Shown here one piece after another: positions 36,278 to 45,578 of a stretch of DNA of 64,000 nucleotides; the first letter of the stretch is position 1, and each line of letters opens with the position of its first letter. Source of the stretch: Caulobacter sp. CCUG 60055 (GTDB taxonomy: Bacteria > Pseudomonadota > Alphaproteobacteria > Caulobacterales > Caulobacteraceae); assembly GCF_022750545.1 (NCBI RefSeq), contig NZ_PUIC01000016.1, positions 124,001-188,000 on the forward strand, read 5' to 3'. The position numbers and the translations under genes are program-made. The notes under the pieces are model-generated. The model was not told the DNA's origin. It saw nothing but the letters and a program-made list of their open reading frames with translations, and made no database searches.

Positions 36278-39200
36278 CTATGGGATTTGCGACTGGTTGT
36301 GGGTGAACACGAAAGCGCCGGGCTTGACGCCGGCGGCATAGCTGCGGTTGCCGACCGTGATCTGGGCGATGGGCCTGACGCCAATGGGTTCGACGGCGAC
36401 GATCTCGGCCCAGCCGAACACGCCGTCGACCAGATAGGCCGCCGCCGCGCCGAGGGCGTGCTGGGCGAAGATCGCCGAGCCATCCCGCTGCTCGATCGGG
36501 GTCTTGACCGTGCAACCGACCTGCGCCCCGTTGGCCAGGGTCAGCATCACGCAGGGCTGAGCGCCTGGCCGGTTGCTGTAGCAGACCTCCGGCTGATGGC
36601 CGGAGCCGTCGCGCTTCAGCACCGTTAGGGTCATGCCAGCTTGGACAGATCCAGCAGGAACGCCATTCGGCATGAGGGAGTTGGCGAGGACGCAGATTGC
36701 GCCGCCGCCTCCGCCCCCGCCCGGGGGGGCGGCTGGGGGATTAGGCGGCGGACCGCCGCCCTGGGCCTGCGTCGTTTGGACGCCCAGCGCGATGTAGCGA
36801 TCAGGACTGGTCGATAGCGCCTGAGTGCCTGATGAGGCCGCCACGAACGTCGAGGCCTGCAGGTCCCAATAGACCGAATAGGCGATTCCGGGGGCCAGGC
36901 CGTTGATGGGAGCTGCGCCGACGCTGAGGCTGTAGTTCGGCAGATATAGGGTGAACGGAGCGACGTTGATGCGGTTCGGCGAATCCGTCGACAGGACATA
37001 GGTCGGATTGATCACCCAGCCATAGCTTGTCATGCCGTTGATCGGCAGGCCATTGGCGTTGATGACCCGACCGCTCTTGCTGTTGTAGGCCCCCAGCGAC
37101 CCTGCGAACGGCGCCCAAGGCGCGATGTCCGTGGTCGACGGACTGACCTGACAGAGCATTGGGTGGGTGAACTGGGTCCAGGCGTTAACCTGATTGCCTG
37201 AGCGGATGAAGACATACATCTGGGCGGCGCCTGTCGGCGCCTGGCCGCGAACGACCTGTCGAACATAGTCGGTGTTCAGATCATTGCTCTTGCCAGTGTT
37301 GCCGCCGCCAGACCACGCCGAGTTGATGAAGCCTAGGGAGCCTCCCGTCGGATCGACCCAGGCGATCCAGATCGAGACATTTCGGCCGGCGGCGGAGCAC
37401 GTATAGAGCGAGAACTCGTAGTAGTTTCCTGCCTGGCAGGGGTAGTAGGTCGTGAAGCCGCCGTTACCGTCGGGGCGCTTGTAGAGAAAGTCGACGATAT
37501 CGGTGTTGGCGCCCGAGGCCCCCTGCTGAATGGTGTAGGTCGAGTCGTCGGCCAGCCCCCAATTGCCACCGTAGATCGTTTTGGCCTTGCCGATGAAGTA
37601 GGTGACGGATTGGGGATTATAGCCGACCTGCAGGAGCAGATCGGCGTTCAGCATATGCTCTGCCCCCCAAAGCATATTGTGGCCGATGCCGACTGAGAGG
37701 TCAGCCAGGCCCGCCTGGTTCTTGGTCGCGAGAGCGCCCTGTCCGGAGATCGACGCTGCCTGGTTGATGCTGGTCTGGTCGGCGTAGCGGTCGACCGTGC
37801 CCGGCAGGAAGGGCAATTTCACGCTCGTGTTCTGCCCTGGCGGCGCCTTGGCGAGCATCGGCTCAGCGACGAACACGTAGGGGTCGTTCACCGCAGCAGT
37901 CACATCCGCGTAGGTCAGCAGCACCGCAAATTTGGCGTTGGCGGGCGCGACGCCATATCCAAACACCTCGCCGAAATTCGCCGGATCGCCATTCGCGCCA
38001 CTAGGCCCGCCAGCGTCACCGGACGCCAGAGCCGCCGGTATGCGACTATCTGAAATGAAACTGGCCGAGCCATCGAACCAGCGGATCAACAAGGACGCGG
38101 CGCACCTATGGTTTGACAGCAACGCACGAGCATAGACGAGGTCGTTGGGGACAACGTTGAGGCCGAAGCGCTTCACGCTGGTCAGACTAAACGGGTAGAG
38201 GCCCGCCATCACGGAGGGCGCGTAGAAGTACTTGCCCGCGGTGACCGCGCCGCCGATGTGTCGATACATGACGTTGCGCTGGCCGCTGTACCCAATTGGG
38301 TTCAGACCGCCCTCTCCCGCATTGCCGGTGTTGCCGCTATCGCCGGTGACCCAACCATAAGCGCCATTCGACCAGCCATCGTTGATCAGGGCGTTGGCCC
38401 CGACCGGGACGTTGCGGTTGTCGACCTGTGTCGTGGTCAGGGTCGAAGTGGCGAGCTGGCCCTGGCCGGCAATGGCTGCGGCGGTATTGGCGCTGGTCTG
38501 ATCGGCGCTGTCGGTGATGCCGCGGAAGCTGACGGGGTCTGAAGCGCGGATGCCGATCGCGAACCAGTCGATCTCCCACTGGGTCGTCGAGTTGTTGGTC
38601 AGGTCGACCCGAATTTGGCGAACACTCTGATTGAGGTAGCGGGTATCGCCGCTGACATCCCATTCCAGGATGAACCACTGGCCGACGGTGAACTGCGGCT
38701 GGGGCACGCTAAGCGAACGAGTGCCGTCGATCGGGATGTAACTGGCGGTGCCCCAATAAACCGTGCCCGTCCAGTTGGCGACGGCGGTCAGCGGCCTTAC
38801 CCGCATCCGGATGACGTAGACATCGGTCCCGTTGAAGATGAACGGCTGGGTCACCAGCCAGTTGGTCGGGGATGATGGATAGTAGACCATCGTCCCATTG
38901 CCGGTTGAGGTCAGCGTCGCTCCCGTCGCTGTGAACCCCTGAGCCGAGGTGTCGAAATCCCAGGTCTTGCGCGGAGCAAAGCCTCCCTGGGTGTTGTCCA
39001 CCTGAGCCGGCGTCAGCGGCGAGGTCGCCAACGGCCCCTGGCCGACGATCCCGGCCGAGACGTGATTGCCGGTCACGTCGGCGCCGTCCTCGGGCTTGCC
39101 AGGGCCCAGGATGTTGGACCAGTGCAGCGGCGTCTCCGGCGCCGCATTCGGGTTCAGGGTGATGGTGTAGTCGGCGACGGCCGACAGGTCCTGCAAGGCT

Positions 39201-41077
39201 CGTCCGAAGACGTTGAGCGAGCGGAACTTCAGGTGCAGCGTCTGGCCGACCTGCCCCTTCTGATACGGGAACTTCCAGATGCCCTGGTCGAGCCGCACGA
39301 ACACTGCGCCGGGCGCATGGCTGGCGACGCCGGTGCCGTACACCCCCCGCCGCAGATAGCCCAGGCTGTAATGGTGCGCCGACACCAGCGAGGCGTCCCG
39401 GTAGCTGATCAGCTCGCCATCGACCAGGCAGAGGGTCGCGAAGGCGTCCGCGTCCGCCTGCGAGGCCGCCAGAAGGACGCCGTTGCTTGGGGTCACGTCG
39501 ACCGCCAGGGTGTCGATCACGTCCGGATCGGCGCGGGACGGCAAGGCGTTGCTGATCGTGCCGAAGCGGGCTGGTCCGTTGACCACCCCCTGCCGCTCGT
39601 AGTTGGTTCCGTCCAGGCTCGCCCACACCTCGCAACCGCCCCAGTTCGGCCCGCCGGCCACGGCCAGCCACGCCTCGTACAACGTCCCATTGAGGAGAGC
39701 GCCAGGCGGGTTGATCAGCACCACGTTCACCGCCGCGCCCGGGCTGATGTCGTAGTTGGGAGCGGGGCCGGCGGCGGATTGACGGCTGAATTGCGGGGCG
39801 CTGGCGGAGCCGACCAGCACCTCCTCGGCGGTGACCTGCAGCAGACCGTCGCCGGCTTCGGCGATCTCGGTGATGCGGACCAGCTGACGGTTCAGGTCGC
39901 CGCTCGTGATGGTGACGACATCGACCATCGGTTCGAGCAGGCAATAGTTGTCGGCGAGCTGAAAGGTGAAGGTCTGGCGGACGTAACAGCTGCGCTGCAC
40001 CATGATCTGGGCGATCTGGGCGGCGATGCCGGGGTCGCATATCGAATGCAGCGTCGCGGGATTGGCCTTGCGCACGCCGTAGGCGTCGATGCTGGCCTGA
40101 TCGATCCCCGGCACGACGTTGGTGTTGTATTGGTGGGACCGGTCCAGGAACTCGACCTGGACATAGTTGTAGCAATCGGCCGGCTCCTTGAGCGAGACCT
40201 TGACCGGATCCTCGCCGTCGCTCGACGGAACGAAATCGGCCTCGCTCAGGTCGTAGACGGGGGTGAGTCTTGGGCTCCAGACCACGCCGTTGCCGCTGAC
40301 GGCCACGTCGCCATAAGGAACCACCTTGAAGACGCCGTCGCTCCATACCGCGTCGGAATTGGAGGCGGTCAGGATCTCGGTCAGGAAGTCCGAAGCCGAA
40401 CGCTGGCTGTCCAGATAGGGCGAGACCAACAGATTCGCGGCCGTGCAATAGAGCGCATGATCGCCGAGGTCGCCGACCAGGCCCGCGGGCCAGAGCGGAA
40501 CCTCCGACAGGAACTCGCCGATCACGGTGGACGGCAACGCGTCGTCGACCGTCACGCCGTTGATGACCGCCCGGCTCCCCATCTCGACTTCGAACGAATG
40601 GTTCGGCAGGCCGGCGCCGTTCGACAGCGCGTAATTGGCCGCATAGGCGTAGGCTAGGCCGCTGTAGCCGATGGCTTCGGCGGGGTGGCTGCCGCTGAGA
40701 TAGCCCCACACCGGTTGACCGATCGAACCGTTCGCCAGGCTGAGTCCCGCCTGCGAAAGCGCCACGCCGCCGTCGCCCGAGAATACCGACTTGTCGCGAT
40801 AGACCGTCCTGACGCCGGCCACCGGCCCGGCGCAGACGCCGAGGATGATCGAGGCCGTGTAGGTGTAGGTGGTGTTGGAGCTCTTGCCGCCGCCGCCCTT
40901 GCCGCCCGTGCTGGTCGTCGTGGTGTGCGGGATCGCCTGAAAGTCAGTATAGTACAACAGATTGCAGGACGCCCTGAACGTGCCCCAGCCACGCCCGACG
41001 GCGATGCCGTAGGCGGATGTCTGCACCTTGATCTGGTTGAGCTTCGGCTCGGACGTGCTGGTCGACTTACCGCCCAT
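36278..41077 (-). CDS. Tail tip / host-specificity protein with C-terminal Hint domain
   Basis: 1599 residues. The first ~640 match the baseplate-hub type of tip protein in DUF2460/DUF2163-containing siphophages (GTASI-like start SIILGVCAGPVAGVRTVYRD, then TFTFQLADNYCLLEP and YSLGYLRRGVYGT). The middle has three copies of a GQGxLAT repeat and beta-rich, carbohydrate-binding-like segments (WDFDTSAQGFTATG, VYVIRMRVRPL). After a Pro/Gly-rich linker, residues 1462-1594 form an intein-like Hint domain from CVLANSLMPNGVPAG to FVFTHN, followed by QSQIP. It would contact the host surface and be processed at its end. It overlaps the NlpC/P60 gene by 11 bases. Confidence 0.85.
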   Translation of the reverse strand: MGGKSTSTSEPKLNQIKVQTSAYGIAVGRGWGTFRASCNLLYYTDFQAIPHTTTTSTGGKGGGGKSSNTTYTYTASIILGVCAGPVAGVRTVYRDKSVFSGDGGVALSQAGLSLANGSIGQPVWGYLSGSHPAEAIGYSGLAYAYAANYALSNGAGLPNHSFEVEMGSRAVINGVTVDDALPSTVIGEFLSEVPLWPAGLVGDLGDHALYCTAANLLVSPYLDSQRSASDFLTEILTASNSDAVWSDGVFKVVPYGDVAVSGNGVVWSPRLTPVYDLSEADFVPSSDGEDPVKVSLKEPADCYNYVQVEFLDRSHQYNTNVVPGIDQASIDAYGVRKANPATLHSICDPGIAAQIAQIMVQRSCYVRQTFTFQLADNYCLLEPMVDVVTITSGDLNRQLVRITEIAEAGDGLLQVTAEEVLVGSASAPQFSRQSAAGPAPNYDISPGAAVNVVLINPPGALLNGTLYEAWLAVAGGPNWGGCEVWASLDGTNYERQGVVNGPARFGTISNALPSRADPDVIDTLAVDVTPSNGVLLAASQADADAFATLCLVDGELISYRDASLVSAHHYSLGYLRRGVYGTGVASHAPGAVFVRLDQGIWKFPYQKGQVGQTLHLKFRSLNVFGRALQDLSAVADYTITLNPNAAPETPLHWSNILGPGKPEDGADVTGNHVSAGIVGQGPLATSPLTPAQVDNTQGGFAPRKTWDFDTSAQGFTATGATLTSTGNGTMVYYPSSPTNWLVTQPFIFNGTDVYVIRMRVRPLTAVANWTGTVYWGTASYIPIDGTRSLSVPQPQFTVGQWFILEWDVSGDTRYLNQSVRQIRVDLTNNSTTQWEIDWFAIGIRASDPVSFRGITDSADQTSANTAAAIAGQGQLATSTLTTTQVDNRNVPVGANALINDGWSNGAYGWVTGDSGNTGNAGEGGLNPIGYSGQRNVMYRHIGGAVTAGKYFYAPSVMAGLYPFSLTSVKRFGLNVVPNDLVYARALLSNHRCAASLLIRWFDGSASFISDSRIPAALASGDAGGPSGANGDPANFGEVFGYGVAPANAKFAVLLTYADVTAAVNDPYVFVAEPMLAKAPPGQNTSVKLPFLPGTVDRYADQTSINQAASISGQGALATKNQAGLADLSVGIGHNMLWGAEHMLNADLLLQVGYNPQSVTYFIGKAKTIYGGNWGLADDSTYTIQQGASGANTDIVDFLYKRPDGNGGFTTYYPCQAGNYYEFSLYTCSAAGRNVSIWIAWVDPTGGSLGFINSAWSGGGNTGKSNDLNTDYVRQVVRGQAPTGAAQMYVFIRSGNQVNAWTQFTHPMLCQVSPSTTDIAPWAPFAGSLGAYNSKSGRVINANGLPINGMTSYGWVINPTYVLSTDSPNRINVAPFTLYLPNYSLSVGAAPINGLAPGIAYSVYWDLQASTFVAASSGTQALSTSPDRYIALGVQTTQAQGGGPPPNPPAAPPGGGGGGGAICVLANSLMPNGVPAGSVQAGMTLTVLKRDGSGHQPEVCYSNRPGAQPCVMLTLANGAQVGCTVKTPIEQRDGSAIFAQHALGAAAAYLVDGVFGWAEIVAVEPIGVRPIAQITVGNRSYAAGVKPGAFVFTHNQSQIP
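36296..36694 (-). other. Hint (intein-like) domain at the tail-tip C-terminus
   Basis: Residues 1462-1594 start with Cys (CVLANSLMPNG...AGMTL, block A), contain a block-B-like region where the usual TxxH is TVKT, and end with the block-G dipeptide His-Asn (FVFTHNQ). The key terminal residues needed for an N-S shift and Asn cyclisation are kept, while the block-B His seems replaced by Thr. With only five residues after it, this cannot splice two useful exteins; self-cleavage or cross-linking is more likely. Confidence 0.7.
37700..39085 (-). repeat. Three diverged repeats in the tail-tip gene
   Basis: The protein motif with GxxGQGxLAT occurs at about 39000-39085 (AGIVGQGPLATSPLTPAQVDN), 38400-38520 (AAAIAGQGQLATSTLTTTQVDN) and 37700-37790 (ASISGQGALATKNQAGLADL). 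Each copy heads a beta-rich unit, suggesting repeated structural modules in the tip shaft that grew by duplication. Confidence 0.65.
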
Positions 41078-41522
41078 GCGCGGGATCCTTCTCGGGCCAG
41101 AGGGTGAAGCACCGCGCCGGGCGGGTCAGCAGTTCGCTGTGGCCGTCCATGTCGTCGAGCGTGACGCCGACGCCGATGTAGGCGTGGATGACCAGGGGCG
41201 GGTCGACGACGATGGCGCCGTGCGAGAACGTGCGTCCGAACCGCCAGACCACGAAATCGCCGGGCGCGAGCGCGTCCCGCTCGATCTCCGTCGCCAGACG
41301 GTTCAGCCAGCCGAGGTAGAGTTCTTCACCGTGATGGAGATGCCAGTCGCGGGCGTAGACGCCGACGTCGGTGGGCGGAATGGCGCCGGCCTCGGCGTAG
41401 ACCGCGAGCGGAAAGCGGGCGCAGTCGGTTCCGATCCCCTTGAGACCGGCTCCGTGGTGATAGGGCGTGCGCAGCCAGCTCATCGCTTCGGCGACCACGG
41501 CCTCGCGCATGGCGGCGGACAT
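41067..41522 (-). CDS. NlpC/P60-family tail peptidase
   Basis: 151 residues with the papain-like catalytic Cys34 (GIGTDCARFPLAVYAEAG) and His101 (RTFSHGAIVVD). Enzymes of this family at the tail tip cut cell-wall peptide during DNA entry; the equivalent gene in gene transfer agents lies in the same place. ATG 41522 overlaps the stop of the upstream gene as TGATG. The frame is open further upstream but that region is the DUF2163 gene in another frame. Confidence 0.9.
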   Translation of the reverse strand: MSAAMREAVVAEAMSWLRTPYHHGAGLKGIGTDCARFPLAVYAEAGAIPPTDVGVYARDWHLHHGEELYLGWLNRLATEIERDALAPGDFVVWRFGRTFSHGAIVVDPPLVIHAYIGVGVTLDDMDGHSELLTRPARCFTLWPEKDPAHGR

Positions 41523-42394
41523 CAGACCACCGACGTTTCCGGAGCCGGCACGTAGGGCTGGCCCCGGAAATGGACGAGGTTGTTGAATTTGGTCAGGCAG
41601 GTCGCCTGGGTCAGGTCGCAACCCGGATAGATCGTGAAGCCGTCGCCGGCGGCGGGCGGCGCCGGCAGGGACGGCAGCAGGGTCAGGTTGCCGGCGCCGT
41701 CCTGGGCCTTGATCGTGCGGCTGATCCCCGTATTGGCGCCGGAGGTGAACACGATCGTTCCGTGCACGTAATAGCCCGACGGCGCCGAGACGTTGGTGGG
41801 CACATTGACCGGATTGGCGCTCGACACCACGACGCCCGCCCGCGCGAAACTCGCCCGATTGACCTGGCATTTGGCGCCGTAGAGCGTGTTGAGGCACGAC
41901 GACTGATAGACGTCCGCCGGCATGTTGACGTTCAACAGCTCCAGCCACGACGACGCCGTGATGGTCGCCTGCGAGCGGCCGATGTCGGTGGTCTTGCTGA
42001 ACCGGCCGGAGAAACGGATGTAGGTCCCGGTGGGGCCGGCGTTCAGCAGGGTCGGCCAGTCGGGTGCGATGGCCCGCTCGATCTTGACCAGGGCCCCGTC
42101 CAGGCCGTTCCGACGCAGGAAGGTCAGCCACGGCACGCCGTTCACCGTCTGGCGGGCGTCGGCCCGCAGGGTGATCTCGATGGTGTCCACCTGAATCCCG
42201 CGCTGGGTCTTGATCCCGCCGTCTTCGATCAGCGGGCCGCAGCCGAACACGTATCCGTTGGCGGTGACGGGCTGGTCGGCGCCGGTGTAGCGAAGCACCG
42301 CCCCTCCGTTCAGGGTGAAGGTGTAGAGGTCGGCCTTGACGAAGGCCTGACCGCTCTCAAGCAGGTTGATCAGGGCGACGGGTGCGCTGCGCAT
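41522..42394 (-). CDS. DUF2163/BR0599-family phage tail protein
   Basis: 290 residues in the usual two-part form: DUF2163 (LINLLESGQAFVKADLYTFTL, then SGRFSKTTDIGRSQATITASSW) and the C-terminal BR0599-type part (CLNTLYGAKCQVNR, YPGCDLTQATCLTKFNNLVHFRGQPYVP) with paired cysteines. It is a baseplate/tip component. GAGGCGTCC precedes the ATG. Confidence 0.9.
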   Translation of the reverse strand: MRSAPVALINLLESGQAFVKADLYTFTLNGGAVLRYTGADQPVTANGYVFGCGPLIEDGGIKTQRGIQVDTIEITLRADARQTVNGVPWLTFLRRNGLDGALVKIERAIAPDWPTLLNAGPTGTYIRFSGRFSKTTDIGRSQATITASSWLELLNVNMPADVYQSSCLNTLYGAKCQVNRASFARAGVVVSSANPVNVPTNVSAPSGYYVHGTIVFTSGANTGISRTIKAQDGAGNLTLLPSLPAPPAAGDGFTIYPGCDLTQATCLTKFNNLVHFRGQPYVPAPETSVV

Positions 42395-42401
42395 GGACGC
42401 C

Positions 42402-42722
42402 TCAGGGTTTGATGGTGACGAAGTTGAGGCCGCCCTGGCTCCAGAGGTCCTTGAACATCTGGGTGGCGTCGAGCTGGTCCTCGTCGAAGCGGCAGAGGAA
42501 CAGGAACTGGCCGGACCAGACGATCTGGGCGCCGGCGGCGGGCGCGGTGCTGAACTGGATCGCGCCGTAAGGCCCGATGGTGAAGGCGGTGGTCGCCGCG
42601 CCGCCGACCGTGACCGTCGGCTGGGTCCAGATCACCGCCACCGGCTCGACGAACGGCGACGGCGAATTGGCGCCGACGGTGCGGTTGAGCTGGAACCCGA
42701 TCCGCAAGCCGTCGCCGACGCC
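42402..42722 (-). pseudogene. DUF2460 tail protein, N-terminus deleted
   Basis: The last 107 codons of a DUF2460 protein: GDGLRIGFQLNRTV, the strand-rich core, and the conserved end FLFLCRFDEDQLDATQMF...GLNFVTIKP. The family is about 210 residues long. The first half is missing, and the frame upstream is instead the tape-measure gene in another register. No start codon with a ribosome-binding site precedes it. The lost N-terminal half points to a deletion at about 42722. Confidence 0.75.
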
Positions 42723-44882
42723 GCCGCCGCCGCCCCGGCGGCCTCGTGGGCGATGCGCTTCAGCGTCGTCGCCGCCGACAGGGCGAGGCTCTTCAGCGAA
42801 CCGGCCTCCTCCGCGGTCGTCCGCACGGCCACCCCGGTCGCCGTCGCCGCGGTCTTGGCCTGCTCCCCGAACAGCCAGGCGCGAACGCCGGACACCCATT
42901 TGCCCATCATCGACAGCAAGCCGCCCTGCTCCGCGGCGGCGCGTTGCTGCGCGCCCGCCACGGTCGCCGCGGTCTTGCCGGTCTCGACGCCGAGCCAACG
43001 GGCGAGCAGGCCGCGCCAGCCAGTGATGGTGACCGCCTCCGCGCCGGCTTCGACGCCCTTCCGCTTGGCCGCCTCGGCGCCGGCGGTGGCGGTCTGCAGC
43101 AACTCGCCGGCGATGAAGCTTTTGACGCGCTTTTCGATCACCTTGATGGTGTCGTTGAGGATCTGTTGTCCGATCTTCTGCAGCATGCCCTGCAGAGTCT
43201 CGGTGCCCTTGATCATGCCCTGGACGCCCTGGCTGACGGCGTCCACCCAGGGTCCGACAGCGGCCTCAGCGTTCGCCTGCTGCTGCTTTGCCGCAGCCTC
43301 CTGCTCCTTGGCCCGATCGATTCGTTCCTGGGCGAGTTTCTTCTCAACCTCGGCCGCACGCTTCAGCGCCTCTTCCCGGGCCCGGATTCCTTCCAGGTTT
43401 ATCCGGCTGAGCTCGACCTCATGCGCCTTCTTCAGCTTTTGAATCTCACGATCGATGTCCTCGATCGCATTCTTGTCGCCGTTGTACAGGCGACGCTTTT
43501 CCAGAAGGATCGCCTCCTGCGCCGCGAGGTCGGCCTTGGCGTTCTTTTCGGACATCCGCCTTTCCCTTGCCACCGCCCTCCTTGGCGGGCTTGGCCTTGG
43601 CGGGCTTCAGCTTCGTCTCGACGATTATGTTCCGGACCTTGTTGCTGGTCTCCACGCCCTGGGCGATGCGGTCGCGGGCCTTGCCGACCGCGCCGCCGAC
43701 CTCCCCGATCATGCTCTTGGCGCCGTCGACCACGTCCTTCTTGATCTGGGAAAGGCCGTTGCGGATGTCCCCGGCGATCGCCCCCCAGTTCAGGGTCAGC
43801 ACGTCCTTGATCACCGTGCCCAGCATCTTGAAGTAGTCGAGGACGACCTGGATCTCGGTCTTCACGAACGTGAACGCCGTTCGGAACCCGCCGACGAACA
43901 GGTCGATGGCGGCCCGGACCATCTGGAACCGGATGATGATGCTGCCGACGAAGGCGGCGATGATCTCACGTACGATGTTGAAGGCGACGCCGAGGCCGTC
44001 CATCACCGTCTTCATCGCGCCGCTGTGCTTGTAGCCGTCGATAAGACCGCCGATCAGCTTGCCGATCCAGCCCATCAGCATGCCGACGACCTGTCCGACC
44101 ACGCCGAAAACGGCCGCGAGGCCGTCGAACAGAGTGTGGACGAAACCGCCCTCCTTGCAGCTCTCGACGAAGCCCGCGACAAGCTTGCCGACCCACTCGA
44201 CGATCTTGGTCATCGCCGGCGCCAGGGCGTCGGTCATCACGCCCTTCAGGCTCTTCATCGCCGCGTCGCTCTGCTCGAAGGCCTTGTTCAGCGCCGACCC
44301 CTTGCCCTGGCTTTCGGCCATCGACCTGCCGAAGTCCCAGATCGCCCCCGCCGCGCCGACCGCGCCCTGCAGCACCATTCCCCAGCCGGGGATCATGCCC
44401 GCAAGGGCGGTCGCGCCGCTGGCCGCCTTGCCGGCGATGCCGGCGAGGCCATGCGCGCTCTTGGCGGCCTTTTCGGCGACGCCCGCCAGCGCCTGCCCTC
44501 CGGCCGCGCCCGCTCGCGCTATGCCGGACAGCGGGCCGTGGCTGTTGGCGGCCTTTTCGGCGAAGGCCGTAAAGCTTCGTGCGCTGCCGGCGACCTTTTC
44601 GGCCAGGGAGCTGAAACTCTCAGCGCCCCTCTGCACATTGCCGGCGATCTCCGCGACCTCCTTGACCAGGGTCTGCGACTTGGTCGCCAGCTCGCCGATA
44701 GCGGCCGACGCCGCCTTGGCGTTCACGCCCGTCTCCTTCATCGACATGGCGTTTTCAAAGGCGGCCTTCAGGTCGGCGCCGGCGGCCTTCATCCCGTCAA
44801 AGTGCTGCTTGACCCCGGCCGCCGCGGTTCCAATCTCGGAAACGTCCGCGCCGATTTTGATCAGAACCTTGCTGTCGGCCAT
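42723..44882 (-). pseudogene. Tail tape-measure protein, frameshifted and C-terminally truncated
   Basis: Starts well (GGAGCGGGTG, ATG 44882; MADSKVLIKIGADVSEIG). The first frame gives about 450 residues with helical, hydrophobic stretches (GMIPGWGMVLQGAVGAAGA, VVGQVVGMLMGWIGKLIGG) and breaks down after PAKEGGGKGK at about 43565. The second frame continues at once with coiled coil (MSEKNAKADLAAQEAILLEK, AREEALKRAAEVEKKLAQE) down to HEAAGAAAAASA, where it meets the DUF2460 fragment. A single protein in related phages, it is split here by a frameshift and has lost its C-terminus. The second part could be translated alone from ATG 43554. Confidence 0.7.
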
Positions 44883-45008
44883 CACCCGCTCCACTAGAGA
44901 GCGCCCTGGCGAACCCCAGGGCGACGCTTCGATCAGAGTTTCAACGTGTTCCGGGGCGAGACCGGCCGGGACACGAGCGTGTCCAGGCCGGCCGCTTTCG
45001 TGAACGGC

Positions 45009-45305
45009 CTATCCCCAGCCCCCCGGGGCGACGGCCTGCATGTCGGCGATGAAGTCGCCGATCTCGGCCGGCGTTTCACGTTTGGGCTTGTTCAGGCCCA
45101 GATAGGCGGCGACGGCGATGTGGACCGGGGGACCGAACTCGCGCCAGTGGTCATGCATCGCATAGTAGCGACGCAGGCCCCAGCCGGCGCGAATCCGGTC
45201 CCACGACCCGCCCTCGCAGCCCGCGGCTACGAGTTCGGCGACGATGCCGTCGAAGTTTCCGTCGAACGGTCGTCCGCCGGATCGGCCGCCGCCTCGTCCT
45301 CCCCC
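45009..45305 (-). CDS. -1 frameshift extension of the tail assembly chaperone (GT-like)
   Basis: This frame encodes GGSWDRIRAGWGLRRYYAMHDHW...VHIAVAAYLGLNKPKRETPAEIG and stops at 45009. It has no usable start codon of its own: upstream it stays open in the -1 frame through the end of the preceding chaperone gene. A run of five G residues at 45301-45305 (codons CCG GGG GAG) in the overlap could serve as the slip site. Siphophages typically make a G and a GT chaperone this way just before the tape-measure gene. Confidence 0.6.
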   Translation of the reverse strand, partial: GGGRGGGRSGGRPFDGNFDGIVAELVAAGCEGGSWDRIRAGWGLRRYYAMHDHWREFGPPVHIAVAAYLGLNKPKRETPAEIGDFIADMQAVAPGGWG

Positions 45306-45574
45306 GGCTGATAAGCTCCGGACTGGACGAGCAGATCGTTGAAGAAAGGCCGCAATCCGTGGAACTCGGAGGTCTTGAGGGTGTGCTTCAGTTCGACCGG
45401 GTCGCGGTCGGTGGCCACGGCCACCACCTCGACCATGGCCGACATCGCCTGCATGAAGGCCTGGCCGTCGAAGGCGGTCTGCACCGCCTCGATATGGGGC
45501 CAGGCCCGTTCAAGCCGCTCGAAGGTGTCGAGGTTCCCTTCGACCGGCTGTCCGCCAATGATGACCTTGGCCAT
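45227..45574 (-). CDS. Tail assembly chaperone (G-like)
   Basis: 115 residues, acidic, mostly helical (LDTFERLERAWPHIEAVQTAF, ELKHTLKTSEFHGLRPFFNDLLV) with a low-complexity Asp/Ala/Ser tail. Place between tail tube and tape measure marks it as the short chaperone that coats the tape measure before tube assembly. Its tail is the likely site of the frameshift into the downstream frame. Confidence 0.75.
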   Translation of the reverse strand: MAKVIIGGQPVEGNLDTFERLERAWPHIEAVQTAFDGQAFMQAMSAMVEVVAVATDRDPVELKHTLKTSEFHGLRPFFNDLLVQSGAYQPGEDEAAADPADDRSTETSTASSPNS

Positions 45575-45578
45575 CGGA

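Noticed and set aside
37700-39085. CRISPR-like or tandem DNA repeat in the tail-tip gene
   Set aside because: The repeats are far apart, diverged at DNA level and clearly coding; no CRISPR array or cas gene is present anywhere in the window.
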